A stretch of DNA of 64,000 nucleotides from Rhodospirillales bacterium (GTDB lineage Bacteria; Pseudomonadota; Alphaproteobacteria; Acetobacterales; Acetobacteraceae): the NCBI GenBank assembly GCA_025352665.1, contig JANXSM010000035.1:62001-126000 (forward strand), read 5' to 3'. Under the pieces are notes generated by a model. The model was not told where the DNA came from. It saw only the letters and a list, made by a program, of their open reading frames with translations, and did no database searches. This document shows positions 52,485 to 62,049 of the stretch, piece by piece (position 1 is the stretch's first letter; every line of letters begins with the position of its first letter). A program made the translations under genes and the position numbers.

Positions 52485-55400
52485 ATGCCCAAGCGCACCG
52501 ACATCAAATCCATCCTCATCATCGGCGCCGGGCCGATCGTCATCGGCCAGGCCTGTGAGTTCGACTATTCCGGCGCCCAGGCCTGCAAGGCGCTGCGGGC
52601 GGAGGGCTATCGGATCATTCTGGTGAACTCCAATCCGGCGACGATCATGACCGATCCGGACCTGGCGGATGCCACCTATATCGAGCCGATCACGCCTGAA
52701 ATCGTCGAGAAGATCATCGCCCGCGAGAAGCCCGATGCGCTGCTGCCGACGATGGGTGGGCAGACCGCGTTGAACACGGCGATGAAGCTGGAAGCTTCCG
52801 GCGCCCTCGCGCGGCACGGCGTCGAGCTGATCGGTGCCAAGGCCGATGTGATCGACCGTGCCGAGGACCGGTTGAAGTTTCGCGACGCCATGACCGAGAT
52901 CGGCCTGGAAAGCCCGCGCTCGGCGATCGCCCATAATCTGGAGGAGGCCCGCGCCGGCATGGCGCTGGTGGGGCTTCCCGCGGTGATCCGCCCCAGCTTC
53001 ACGATGGGCGGCACCGGCGGCGGCATCGCCTACAACCGCGAGGAATTCGAACACATCGTCGCCACCGGCCTGGAAGCCTCGCCGACCACCGAGGTGCTGG
53101 TCGAGGAGAGCGTGCTCGGCTGGAAGGAGTTCGAGATGGAGGTGGTGCGCGACAGCGCGGACAACTGCATCATCATCTGCGCCATCGAGAACGTCGATCC
53201 GATGGGCATTCATACCGGCGACAGCGTGACGGTGGCGCCGACGCTGACGCTAACCGACAAAGAATACCAGATCATGCGCGATGCCTCGATCGCGTGTCTG
53301 CGCAAGATCGGCGTCGACACCGGCGGGTCCAACGTGCAGTTCGCGGTCAACCCGGCCGATGGCCGCATGCTCGTCATCGAGATGAACCCACGGGTGTCGC
53401 GCAGCTCGGCGCTGGCGTCCAAGGCCACCGGTTTCCCGATCGCCAAGATCGCGGCGAAGCTTGCGGTGGGCTACACGCTGGATGAGCTCAAGAACAACAT
53501 CACCATGACCACGCCGGCCAGCTTCGAGCCGACCATCGACTATGTGGTAGTCAAAATTCCACGCTTCACCTTCGAGAAATTTCCCGGCACACCTGCCCTG
53601 CTCGGCACCGCCATGAAGTCGGTCGGCGAAGCGATGGCAATCGGGCGCAGCTTTGCCGAAGCCCTGCAGAAGGGTCTGCGGAGCATGGAAACCGGGTTCT
53701 CCGGTCTCGACCCGGTCGAGCCTCCGGGGGATGGCACGCTCGATGCCTATCGCGCGGCGCTGAGCCAGCCGAAACCCGACCGCCTCCTGATGGCGGCCCA
53801 GGCGCTGCGGGCTGGATTGTCGGTGGAGGACATTCACGACACCAGCAAGTTCGACCCGTGGTTCATCCGCGAGCTGGAGCGCATCGTCCATGCGGAACGC
53901 GAGGTGACGGCGTCTGGTCTGCCGCGCGATGCCTATGGGCTGCGACGGCTGAAGGCTTTGGGATTCTCCGACAAGCGGCTGGCCGAGTTGGCCACGGTGA
54001 AGGAAACGGAGGTCACGGCGCTGCGGGCGACGCTTGGCGTGCAGCCGGTGTACAAGCGTATCGACACCTGCGCCGGCGAGTTCAACTCCGCAACACCCTA
54101 TATGTATTCGACCTATGAAGGCGGCTTCGGCACGCCGTCGTGCGAGGCGGATCCGACCGACCGCGAGAAGATCATCATCCTCGGCGGCGGTCCGAACCGG
54201 ATCGGCCAGGGTATCGAGTTCGACTATTGCTGCGTGCACGCCGCCTACGCGCTGCGTGAGGCCGGTTTCGAGACCATCATGGTCAATTGCAACCCGGAGA
54301 CCGTCAGCACCGATTACGACACATCGGACCGGCTGTATTTCGAGCCGCTGACTGAGGAGGACGTGATCGCGATCGTTCGCCGCGAGCAAACGAACGGCAC
54401 GTTGAAGGGCTGCATCGTGCAGTATGGCGGGCAAACCCCGCTGAAGCTGAGCCAGGCCCTGTCGAAGGCGGGGATCCCGATTCTGGGCACTTCGGCCGAT
54501 GCGATTGATGTGGCCGAGGACCGCGAGCGCTTCCAGCATCTGCTGCACCGTCTCGGCCTGCGCCAGCCGGAGAACGGCATCGCGCGCTCTGCCGACGAGG
54601 CCGAGGCGATCACCGAGCGGATCGGCTATCCCGTGGTGATCCGCCCCAGCTACGTGCTCGGCGGGCGGGCCATGGAAATCGTCTACGATCATCGCGGTCT
54701 ACACCGCTACATGCGCGAGGCCGTGCGCGTGTCCGGCGACAATCCCGTGCTGATCGACCGCTACCTCAACGATGCCATCGAGGTCGATGTCGACTGCATC
54801 AGCGATGGCGAGACCGTCTATGTTGCAGGAGTGATGGAGCATATCGAGGAGGCCGGCATTCATTCCGGCGACAGCGCCTGCGCCTTGCCGCCGTACACGC
54901 TGAGCCCGGCCACCGTCACCGAGCTCAAGGCCGAGACCGAGGCGATGGCCAAGGCGATCGGCGTGGTTGGGCTGATGAATGTGCAATATGCGATCAAAGG
55001 CAACGAAGTCTTTGTTCTTGAGGTAAATCCGCGCGCATCACGCACGGTTCCCTTCGTCGCCAAGGCGACCGGTGTGGCGATTGCCAAGATCGGTGCGCGG
55101 GTGATGGCGGGCGCCAAGCTCTCTGAATTCAGGCTCGACGACGACGCGGTGGCGCGGCACGTGGCGGTGAAGGAGGCGGTGTTTCCGTTCAACCGCTTCC
55201 CAGAGGTCGACACCATCCTGGGGCCTGAGATGAAGTCGACCGGCGAGGTCATGGGACTGGATGCGAGTTTCGAGCGCGCCTTCGCCAAGGCACAGCTGGG
55301 TGCGGGGGTGAAGCTGCCGCTGTCAGGCCGGGTGTTCCTGTCGGTGCGCGATGCCGACAAGCAGGCCTGCGTGGGCGTGGCGCGGCGCCTGGTGGAAATG

Positions 55401-55727
55401 GGCTTTTCGATCACCGCCACACGCGGCACCGCGGCCCGGCTGCGCGAAGCCGGCATGGAGGTGACGGTGGTGAACAAGGTGCTGGAAGGCCGGCCGCATT
55501 GTGTGGATGCGATCCGGTCCGGCGATATCCAGTTGGTGATCAACACCGCCTCCGGGGCGCAATCGGTGACGGACAGTTTCGATATCCGCCGCTCGGCCCT
55601 CACCCATGGCCTGCCGCATTACACCACCATCGCCGGCGCGCGGGCGGCAGCGCACGCGGTGGCAGCCCTGAAATCAGGCACCCTTGAAGTTGCCCCTCTG
55701 CAGTCGTATTTTCGTGGTTCGTTCTGA
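52485..55727 (+). CDS. carB: Carbamoyl-phosphate synthase large subunit
   Basis: 1080 residues, the normal size. Two homologous ATP-grasp halves: [20 protein letters not shown] opens the first and [20 protein letters not shown] the second (near residue 563). [20 protein letters not shown] and [20 protein letters not shown] carry the metal/ATP sites. The C-terminal MGS-like allosteric domain (about 940-1080) includes [14 protein letters not shown]. It makes carbamoyl phosphate from bicarbonate, ammonia and two ATP. It starts 11 bases after carA behind a GAGGA site. Confidence 0.98.
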   Translation: MPKRTDIKSILIIGAGPIVIGQACEFDYSGAQACKALRAEGYRIILVNSNPATIMTDPDLADATYIEPITPEIVEKIIAREKPDALLPTMGGQTALNTAMKLEASGALARHGVELIGAKADVIDRAEDRLKFRDAMTEIGLESPRSAIAHNLEEARAGMALVGLPAVIRPSFTMGGTGGGIAYNREEFEHIVATGLEASPTTEVLVEESVLGWKEFEMEVVRDSADNCIIICAIENVDPMGIHTGDSVTVAPTLTLTDKEYQIMRDASIACLRKIGVDTGGSNVQFAVNPADGRMLVIEMNPRVSRSSALASKATGFPIAKIAAKLAVGYTLDELKNNITMTTPASFEPTIDYVVVKIPRFTFEKFPGTPALLGTAMKSVGEAMAIGRSFAEALQKGLRSMETGFSGLDPVEPPGDGTLDAYRAALSQPKPDRLLMAAQALRAGLSVEDIHDTSKFDPWFIRELERIVHAEREVTASGLPRDAYGLRRLKALGFSDKRLAELATVKETEVTALRATLGVQPVYKRIDTCAGEFNSATPYMYSTYEGGFGTPSCEADPTDREKIIILGGGPNRIGQGIEFDYCCVHAAYALREAGFETIMVNCNPETVSTDYDTSDRLYFEPLTEEDVIAIVRREQTNGTLKGCIVQYGGQTPLKLSQALSKAGIPILGTSADAIDVAEDRERFQHLLHRLGLRQPENGIARSADEAEAITERIGYPVVIRPSYVLGGRAMEIVYDHRGLHRYMREAVRVSGDNPVLIDRYLNDAIEVDVDCISDGETVYVAGVMEHIEEAGIHSGDSACALPPYTLSPATVTELKAETEAMAKAIGVVGLMNVQYAIKGNEVFVLEVNPRASRTVPFVAKATGVAIAKIGARVMAGAKLSEFRLDDDAVARHVAVKEAVFPFNRFPEVDTILGPEMKSTGEVMGLDASFERAFAKAQLGAGVKLPLSGRVFLSVRDADKQACVGVARRLVEMGFSITATRGTAARLREAGMEVTVVNKVLEGRPHCVDAIRSGDIQLVINTASGAQSVTDSFDIRRSALTHGLPHYTTIAGARAAAHAVAALKSGTLEVAPLQSYFRGSF

Positions 55728-55811
55728 TCCCCGTCGCGGCTGGGAGTCCCCTCGGGGAGTTCCTTGCCGCGGCGCTCTTGTTTCAACCCGAACCCCCGCC
55801 GAGGTCTCGAC

Positions 55812-56285
55812 GTGCAGAAATTTCCGATGACCCTTCCTGGCCTTCAGCGCCTTGAAGAAGAGCTGCGTACGCTGAAAAGCATCGAGCGGCCGGCGGTCAT
55901 CGTGGCCATCGCCGAGGCGCGCAGCCATGGCGATTTGAGTGAAAATGCCGAATACCATGCGGCTCGCGAACGCCAGAGCTTCATTGAAGGGCGCGTTCAG
56001 GAGCTCGAGGAAGTGATTTCGGCGGTCGAGGTGATCGATCCGAGCACATTGTCGGGCGACCAGGTAAAGTTCGGCGCCTTCGTCCAACTGCTGGACGAGG
56101 AGACCGAGAAGGAAACGACCTACCAGCTGGTGGGCCAGCACGAGGCCGAGATCAAGCAGGCACGCCTGTCGATCACGAGTCCGTTGTCCAAGGCGCTGAT
56201 CGGCAAGAAGGTCGGTGACACTATTTCCGTGCCGGCGCCGGGCGGCGACCGCACCTACGAGATCCTGTCCGTCAAGTTCGTCTGA
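55812..56285 (+). CDS. greA: Transcription elongation factor GreA
   Basis: 157 residues, the normal GreA length, from GTG 55812 with GAGGTC upstream. The N-terminal coiled coil (LPGLQRLEEELRTLKSIERP) carries the acidic tip in RSHGDLSENAEYHAARE, which enters the polymerase secondary channel and triggers RNA cleavage in stalled complexes. The C-terminal FKBP-like part ends SVPAPGGDRTYEILSVKF. The frame upstream to 55764 is not homologous. It follows carB by 84 bases. Confidence 0.96.
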   Translation: MQKFPMTLPGLQRLEEELRTLKSIERPAVIVAIAEARSHGDLSENAEYHAARERQSFIEGRVQELEEVISAVEVIDPSTLSGDQVKFGAFVQLLDEETEKETTYQLVGQHEAEIKQARLSITSPLSKALIGKKVGDTISVPAPGGDRTYEILSVKFV

Positions 56286-56286
56286 G

Positions 56287-57483
56287 ATGATCTCGCTTGC
56301 GGATGTGCAGGCGGCGGCCGGGCGGATCGCCGGCCGGGTGCTGCGTACGCCGATGATCGAGTCGGCATCGCTGTCGAAGGCAACCGGAGCGCAGGTCTTT
56401 CTCAAGTTGGAGAATCTGCAGGCGACCGGAGCGTTCAAGGAACGTGGCGCCGCCAATCGACTGGCACAGTTCACGGCCGAGGAACGCAAGCGGGGCGTGA
56501 TCGCCATGTCCGCCGGAAACCACGCCCAGGCCGTGGCACGACATGCCAGCCTGCTCGGCATCGATGCCGTCATCGTCATGCCCAAGTTCACGCCGCTGAC
56601 CAAGGTGACGCGGACCGCCGGCTGGGGGGCACGCGTGGTGCTGTATGGCGACACGCTCGCCGAGACGGCCGAGCACGCGCTGGAGCTGGCGGCGTCCGAG
56701 GGGATGGTGTTCGTGCATCCCTATGACGATCCCGCCGTGATGGCGGGACAGGGCACCATGGCGCTGGAAATGCTGGAAGATGAGCCGGGGCTGGATTGCC
56801 TGGTCATTCCCGTCGGCGGCGGCGGGTTGATCGCCGGTTGTGCCACGGTGGCCGCAGCCCTGCGGCCGGGCATGGAGGTGATCGGCGTCGAGGTGTCCGC
56901 CTATGCCGCACTCGCCCAGCGGCTGGCGGGCCAGGCGGTTTCGGTGGGCGGTCCCACCATCGCCGAGGGCATCGCTGTACGCGATATCGGAGTGAACCCG
57001 ATGGCGGTCATCCGCGCCCATGTGCATGACGTGCTGGTAGTGCCGGAACGCGCCGTGGAGGAGGCGATCGCGCTGCTGGCCGAGGGTGCCAAGCTGGTCG
57101 CCGAGGGCGCCGGTGCCACGGGTGTGGCAGCCTTGCTGGCGTTCCCCGAGCGTTTCGCGGGCAAGCGGGTCGGTACGACCGTATGCGGCGGCAATATCGA
57201 TGCGCGCATCCTCGCCAACGTGCTGCTGCGCAACCTGCTGCGCGACGGGCGGATCATGCGGCTGCTGCTGGAAATTCCGGACCGTCCTGGCGTGCTCGCC
57301 GATATCGCTGGCAAGATCGGCGGCGCCGGCGGCAACATCATCGAGGTTTCGCACCAGCGCCTATTCGCCTCGCCCTCGGTTCAGACCGCGGAGCTCGAGG
57401 TCATGTTCGAGGCGCGCGACGCCGCCCATGCGGGCGATATCCTGCGCATGCTGGAAGAAACCTACATCGTCCGCAGCATCTGA
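56287..57483 (+). CDS. ilvA: Threonine ammonia-lyase
   Basis: 398 residues. The PLP lysine is in TGAFKERGAANRL near residue 48; SAGNHAQAVA and VPVGGGGLIAG-type loops (here IPVGGGGLIAGC) hold the cofactor phosphate. A C-terminal ACT-like domain (about 325-398, LEIPDRPGVLADIAGKIG) is single, as in catabolic/short threonine dehydratases rather than the double-domain biosynthetic form. It converts threonine to 2-oxobutyrate and ammonia. ATG 56287 is one base after the greA stop; the upstream open frame is a shadow of greA. Confidence 0.93.
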   Translation: MISLADVQAAAGRIAGRVLRTPMIESASLSKATGAQVFLKLENLQATGAFKERGAANRLAQFTAEERKRGVIAMSAGNHAQAVARHASLLGIDAVIVMPKFTPLTKVTRTAGWGARVVLYGDTLAETAEHALELAASEGMVFVHPYDDPAVMAGQGTMALEMLEDEPGLDCLVIPVGGGGLIAGCATVAAALRPGMEVIGVEVSAYAALAQRLAGQAVSVGGPTIAEGIAVRDIGVNPMAVIRAHVHDVLVVPERAVEEAIALLAEGAKLVAEGAGATGVAALLAFPERFAGKRVGTTVCGGNIDARILANVLLRNLLRDGRIMRLLLEIPDRPGVLADIAGKIGGAGGNIIEVSHQRLFASPSVQTAELEVMFEARDAAHAGDILRMLEETYIVRSI

Positions 57484-57488
57484 CCGGG

Positions 57489-58568
57489 ATGCGCGTTTGG
57501 CTCGACCTGACCGGGATCGTGCCAGGATCGGACGCAGCCTTGCTCGCGCAATGCCTGGCCCCGTCGTTGCACGCGTTGTTGGGTGAGCGGTTGGTGCTAT
57601 GCCGCAGGGAACCTGGGTTAGTACGGCTCGAACCGACTGCCCTCGCCAGCCTGGCGGCGCCGCCTCGCCCGACGCCGCGTCGCAATCGGTTCGGCTGGGT
57701 CGCGCGCCTGGCCGTCGACCTGCCCCCCGCGACACGGACGGGGCTTCGGCGGGCGTTGCGCTTACAAATGGCCGTGCTGCGTGCTTTGCGTCCCATTCGT
57801 CCCGCCGCGTCGACACCTGCCGCTTCGCTCGTCGATCAGGAATCGCCGTCGCGCGGCGATACGCTGCTCATGTTGCTGCCGCGTGGGGATGTCTCTCGCT
57901 TTCATCACGCGGGGGTCTTTGTCGCGGCCCTGCTCGCCGAGACGCTGGGTCTGGATCGACCGGACCTGCTCGATTCCCGGGCTGCCGCCGATGTGGCCCA
58001 GTGGAAGGCAACCAGCCTCGGCGTGACCCATCCCCTGCTTACCCTTGGCGAAATGGGATTGCCCGCCGCTGCAACCGCCGCGGTGGCGGGGGCTCGGACA
58101 CTCCCACCAGATTTCGTGTTGGCCGATGGACACATCGGCATGGCCGGTGGGACCCACACCTTGCTGCTGGCCTGGCGCAGGCTGCTGGAAACCGTGCCGG
58201 ACGCCGTGCCGCATCTGGTGCTGGCTGGCCCGCTCGGGCCTCTCGCTGACGATTTGCTGGTGCAACTGCGCAACAGCCACTGTTTCGCCGGTGCGATCAC
58301 GCTGGCGGCGGGGCCGTCGGAAGCCGAGCGCGCTGCACTGCGGCGGGATTGCCGGCTTGTGCTGGAACTTGAGCTGGGGTCATGGGGGCGCGCGGCTCTG
58401 GATGCGGCGCAGGCCGGTAAGCCGTGCCTTTCGATGGCCGTGCCAGATGCTGCGGCGTTGGCGGTGTTGCTGCAACGCTGGCTCGTCGCACCGCCGCCAT
58501 CGCGACCGCCGTCGTCACGCAACTGGCACGATGTGGCCAGGGATTTGGCAGCGGCACTCGGCGCATGA
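57489..58568 (+). CDS. Glycosyltransferase-like protein, divergent
   Basis: 359 residues, cytoplasmic. It opens with VWLDLTGIVPGSD, close to the WIDVEDLFAY start of the next gene, and shows a GT-B-like second half (HTLLLAWRRLLETVPDAVPHLVLAGPLG and LELELGSWGRAALDAAQAGKPCLSMAV). The usual ExFG(L/F)xxxE donor motif of family GT4 is poorly kept, so activity is uncertain. ATG 57489 lies five bases after the ilvA stop; the end overlaps the next gene by four bases. It may form a pair with the canonical GT4 enzyme behind it. Confidence 0.55.
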   Translation: MRVWLDLTGIVPGSDAALLAQCLAPSLHALLGERLVLCRREPGLVRLEPTALASLAAPPRPTPRRNRFGWVARLAVDLPPATRTGLRRALRLQMAVLRALRPIRPAASTPAASLVDQESPSRGDTLLMLLPRGDVSRFHHAGVFVAALLAETLGLDRPDLLDSRAAADVAQWKATSLGVTHPLLTLGEMGLPAAATAAVAGARTLPPDFVLADGHIGMAGGTHTLLLAWRRLLETVPDAVPHLVLAGPLGPLADDLLVQLRNSHCFAGAITLAAGPSEAERAALRRDCRLVLELELGSWGRAALDAAQAGKPCLSMAVPDAAALAVLLQRWLVAPPPSRPPSSRNWHDVARDLAAALGA

Positions 58569-59797
58569 GCCGGATCTGGATCGATGTGGAGGATCTGTTC
58601 GCCTATGCCATGGTGTTCCGCAGGCCAAGCGGCATTCAGCGCACAGTGTTCGAATTTTGCCGGGCGTTCGCAGAACATCCGGAGGTCGGGTATCTGCGTC
58701 ACGCTGGCCACGACGGTTTCAGCCAGACCAGCTGGCGGGACATCGAAGCCTTGTTCGCGCAGCTAGCGACAGGAACCGCTGCGGCCGGCGTGGCACCTTC
58801 GACAGCCTGGCAGCTCCAGACGGCAGCACTGCGCTCGGTTCGACAGGCGCTGGCCGGATTGCTCCCGGCGGTCTCGCGCGCGGCAACGCCGGCTCCATTC
58901 AGCTCTGGCGACGTGCTGCTGGTGGCGGGCGCCGGCTGGGACGATCCCACCCACACCCGCCGGTTGCTGGCGACCCGCCGCCGCTTCGGTCTGAAGTTGG
59001 CCGTGCTGATCTACGATCTGATACCGTTGCGCCGGCCAGAATGGGCCGACCCATCGACTGCCAGGCGCTTTGGCCATTGGATCGACGCATTGCTGCGCGA
59101 GGCCGATGTCCTTCTCGCGATATCGGCGGCCACCGCCGGCGACGTGGCATCCCGCCGCGCCACGTTGGGATTGGCGAGCCTGCCCTGCCAGCTGGTCCGG
59201 CTGGGGGACGGATTCTCGGCGGCAGAGGGTGCGGCTGCGACCCTCAGAGTTCCCTACGCGCTGTTCGTATCGACATTGGAGATTCGCAAGAACCACGCCT
59301 TGCTGGTGGAGGCTTGGCGGGTGCTGCTGGCCCGGTTCGACCCGCAAGTCGTGCCGAGGCTGGTGTTCGCCGGCCGCCAGGGGCCGTTGGCCGGCGATCT
59401 GCTGACGATGCTGAAGGCCAGCGATTGGCTCGGGGGACATATCATCCTGAAGCAGGAGGCCGGTGACGCGGAACTGGCGGCACTTTATCGCGGCAGCAGC
59501 TTCACGCTGTTTCCGTCGCATTACGAGGGCTGGGGACTGCCGGTGGCGGAGAGCCTCTGCTTCGGCAAGCCCTGCCTTGCCACCAGCGCCACCTCGGTGC
59601 CGGAGGTGGGCGGCGCGCTGGTGCGTTATTTCGATCCGCTGGATCTCGCGGGGACGATCGCTGCCATTGCCGCGGTGATCGCAGCACCTGCGGATCTGGC
59701 CGCCTGGGAAGAGCGAATTCGTCGCGAGTTTCGGCCGACATCGTGGCGGTCGACGGCCGCGGCGGTGGTTGCGGCTGTCATGCCAAACCGTCGTTGA
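58565..59797 (+). CDS. Glycosyltransferase family 4 protein
   Basis: 410 residues. GT-B fold: LKLAVLIYDLIPLRRPEW in the N-terminal half, then FVSTLEIRKNHALLVEAWRV, LVFAGRQG and SSFTLFPSHYEGWGLPVAES with the ExxGLxxxE donor site, and GKPCLATSATSVPEVGG. It transfers a nucleotide-activated sugar to an unknown acceptor, probably surface polysaccharide. It overlaps the preceding divergent homologue by four bases. Its last codons (ATG CCA AAC CGT CGT TGA) are contributed by the palindromic repeat at 59780. Confidence 0.88.
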   Translation: MSRIWIDVEDLFAYAMVFRRPSGIQRTVFEFCRAFAEHPEVGYLRHAGHDGFSQTSWRDIEALFAQLATGTAAAGVAPSTAWQLQTAALRSVRQALAGLLPAVSRAATPAPFSSGDVLLVAGAGWDDPTHTRRLLATRRRFGLKLAVLIYDLIPLRRPEWADPSTARRFGHWIDALLREADVLLAISAATAGDVASRRATLGLASLPCQLVRLGDGFSAAEGAAATLRVPYALFVSTLEIRKNHALLVEAWRVLLARFDPQVVPRLVFAGRQGPLAGDLLTMLKASDWLGGHIILKQEAGDAELAALYRGSSFTLFPSHYEGWGLPVAESLCFGKPCLATSATSVPEVGGALVRYFDPLDLAGTIAAIAAVIAAPADLAAWEERIRREFRPTSWRSTAAAVVAAVMPNRR

Positions 59798-59830
59798 CAC
59801 ATAAAAGATGTGTCAACAACGGTTTGGCAT
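59780..59830. repeat. Palindromic repeat, 23-bp arms, overlapping a stop codon
   Basis: 59780-59802 and 59808-59830 are inverted copies with one mismatch around AAAAG. The left arm is nearly repeated at 14410-14432. It covers the last five codons and stop of the GT4 gene and lies eight bases from the stop of the convergent TPR gene, so it probably serves as a bidirectional terminator as well. Confidence 0.85.
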
Positions 59831-59838
59831 GAGTCATA

Positions 59839-60699
59839 TCAGTCGGTGAGTTCACCGATGGGACGCGGGCGAGATGCCAGCACGGCCTCCGCCTCGGCCT
59901 CGCGGCCCAGTTCCCGCAAGGCGGCGGCACCGTTTTCGTAGGCCGGTTTGAAGAACACAAAGTTCTGGTAGACGGCTTCCCACCGCTTGGCCGCCTCCTC
60001 CCAGTCGCCGCGATCATGGGCGATCTGAGCGAAGAGCACGGCGAGTTCCTGGCCCCGCTCCATCCGAAGGAGCCCCGCCTGGAGTTCCGCTTCGGCTTCC
60101 TCGGTGCGTCCCGCGGCGATCAGTTCTTTGGCGAAACGTTCGGTGAGACCCACGTCCTCCGGGAAGCGTTCCACCGCATCTGCGAATCGGATCAATGCGA
60201 GATCGCTGTCGCCACGGCGCATCGCAATTTCGGCAGACAGCGCCGCCAGCCCGGGATGGGCAAACTGAAATTTCAGTCCCTTCTGAACGAGCCTCTCAGC
60301 CTCATCCGACCGGCCGTTATGCGCTAAGATACGAGCAAGAACCATCGTTTCGATCGGCGCGCCCCGGTCCACTTCACCGCCAAACCGCCGGGCACGTCTG
60401 ATGTAGGATTTCAGCAGACGAATAGCCTCCTGCGGCCGATCCTGCTCGGCCAGGAACTCTGCATGCTGGAGGGTGATCCAGTCGATGCAATTCCATTTTC
60501 TGGCGAGCCGACCCAGGCAGGCATCGATCACGGCCAGATCCCTGGTTGCGCGCGCCGCCTCCAGCTCCGTGCCGACCTCCTTTTCGTGCGTGAAGAACCA
60601 TTGTTGCTGGTTCGAGACCTGATACTGCCGGTAATAAAGCAGCGCCATCACCGCCCAAGCGGCCAACGCAAAGGCGGCCGCGATCCACCAGATCTTCAT
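59839..60699 (-). CDS. Membrane-anchored TPR protein
   Basis: 286 residues. An N-terminal membrane segment (IWWIAAAFALAAWAVMALLY, residues 3-22) is followed by TPR-like helical repeats over ~45-275 (AEFLAEQDRPQEAIRLLKSY, DEAERLVQKGLKFQFAHPGL, AERFPEDVGLTERFAKELI-type units). It should act as a scaffold facing one side of the inner membrane. No enzymatic domain. It lies between a glycosyltransferase gene and an amidohydrolase gene with no clear operon partner. Confidence 0.75.
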   Translation of the reverse strand: MKIWWIAAAFALAAWAVMALLYYRQYQVSNQQQWFFTHEKEVGTELEAARATRDLAVIDACLGRLARKWNCIDWITLQHAEFLAEQDRPQEAIRLLKSYIRRARRFGGEVDRGAPIETMVLARILAHNGRSDEAERLVQKGLKFQFAHPGLAALSAEIAMRRGDSDLALIRFADAVERFPEDVGLTERFAKELIAAGRTEEAEAELQAGLLRMERGQELAVLFAQIAHDRGDWEEAAKRWEAVYQNFVFFKPAYENGAAALRELGREAEAEAVLASRPRPIGELTD

Positions 60700-60799
60700 G
60701 TGGCCTCATTCCGATTTCGCCGTTCGGCGGCTGGGCAAATGTGCCAAAGGCGGTCAGCATGGTGCACGCCTGCACCCCTGACGGACGTAGAGATACGAC

Positions 60800-62047
60800 A
60801 TGCCGATCGACATCGCCAATCTTGCCGTGAATGCCGATCGGTTGTGGGAGACGATCCTGCAGACGGCCGAGATCGGCGCTACGCCGAAGGGTGGGATCAA
60901 TCGTCAGGCGCTGACCGCACTGGACGGGCGGGTGCGGGACTGGTTCGCGGCGGCTTGCACAGAGCTGGGCTGTGGCGTCGGGATCGATGCGGTCGGCAAC
61001 ATGTTTGCGCGCCGGCCGGGTCGTGACCCGTCGCGTGCGCCCATTGCCATGGGCAGCCATCTCGACACCCAGCCGACCGGTGGCAAGTTCGACGGCATCG
61101 TCGGGGTGCTGGCGGGGCTTGAGGTGCTGCGCACGCTGGCCGAGGCGGGCATCGAGACGGAGGCGCCGATCGAGTTGATCAACTGGACCAATGAGGAGGG
61201 CGCGCGATTTGCACCAGCCATGCTGGCGTCCGGGGTGTTCGCGGGCGTGTTCGATGCCGCATTCGCCTATTCCCGAACGGACCGGGACGGGGACAGTTTC
61301 GCAGCAGCGCTGGACCGCATCGGCTATCGCGGCACCGCGGCGCCGCACGCGCTGGCGGCGCATTTCGAGCTGCATATCGAACAGGGACCGATCCTGGAAG
61401 CGGAACAGAAAACCATCGGCGTGGTCACCGGCGTGCAGGGGATGCGGTGGTACGAGGTGAAGCTCGTTGGACTGGATGGGCACGCGGGTGCCACGCCGAT
61501 GCGGCTGCGGCGAGATGCGCTGCTGGGTGCGGCGCGCATGATCGAGGCTGTTCATCGCATCGGCACCCACTTCGCACCTGACGCGGTGGCGACTGTCGGA
61601 CTGATCGAAAACAAACCGAACAGCCGCAACGTTATACCGGGTGAGGTGTTTTTCAGCGTCGATCTGCGACACCCAGACGATACCGTGGTGACGGCCATGG
61701 ACGCGATGCTGCAGCAGGCGCTTGCCGACATCGCCACAGCAAATCATTTGGAACTGTCCATCGCGTGCACGTGGGATTCGCCTGCGGTGCGGTTTGACCC
61801 GGACTGCATCGAAGCTGTTCGCGCGGCCGCTGCGGCGATCGGAGCACCCAGCCGAGACATCGTCTCTGGCGCCGGGCATGACAGTGCCTACATCGCCCGC
61901 GTGGCCCCCACGACGATGATCTTTATCCCGTGCGCCGGCGGGCTCAGCCATAACGAGGCGGAATCTGCCACCAAGGCGGACATCGCAGCCGGCGCGCAGG
62001 TGTTGCTGCGCGCCGTGCTGGCGACCGATCAAAGATTGGCGGAGTAG
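60800..62047 (+). CDS. M20 family amidohydrolase (N-carbamoyl-amino acid hydrolase/allantoate amidohydrolase type)
   Basis: 415 residues. Zinc-binding segments of the Zn-dependent hydrolase group: GSHLDTQPTGGKFDGIVGVL near residue 83, NWTNEEGARFAPAM near 128, HIEQGPILEAE near 192 and a final HNE (GGLSHNEAE) near 385. GHAGATPMRLRRDAL is the dimerisation lid region. Such enzymes cleave carbamoyl or related amides (beta-ureidopropionate, N-carbamoyl-L-amino acids, allantoate); the exact substrate cannot be told. Transcribed divergently from the TPR gene and convergent with ctpA. Confidence 0.88.
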   Translation: MPIDIANLAVNADRLWETILQTAEIGATPKGGINRQALTALDGRVRDWFAAACTELGCGVGIDAVGNMFARRPGRDPSRAPIAMGSHLDTQPTGGKFDGIVGVLAGLEVLRTLAEAGIETEAPIELINWTNEEGARFAPAMLASGVFAGVFDAAFAYSRTDRDGDSFAAALDRIGYRGTAAPHALAAHFELHIEQGPILEAEQKTIGVVTGVQGMRWYEVKLVGLDGHAGATPMRLRRDALLGAARMIEAVHRIGTHFAPDAVATVGLIENKPNSRNVIPGEVFFSVDLRHPDDTVVTAMDAMLQQALADIATANHLELSIACTWDSPAVRFDPDCIEAVRAAAAAIGAPSRDIVSGAGHDSAYIARVAPTTMIFIPCAGGLSHNEAESATKADIAAGAQVLLRAVLATDQRLAE

Positions 62048-62049
62048 GT

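Noticed and set aside
53250-54692. 480-codon minus-strand frame and similar frames across carB
   Set aside because: Shadow frames of carB in very GC-rich DNA.
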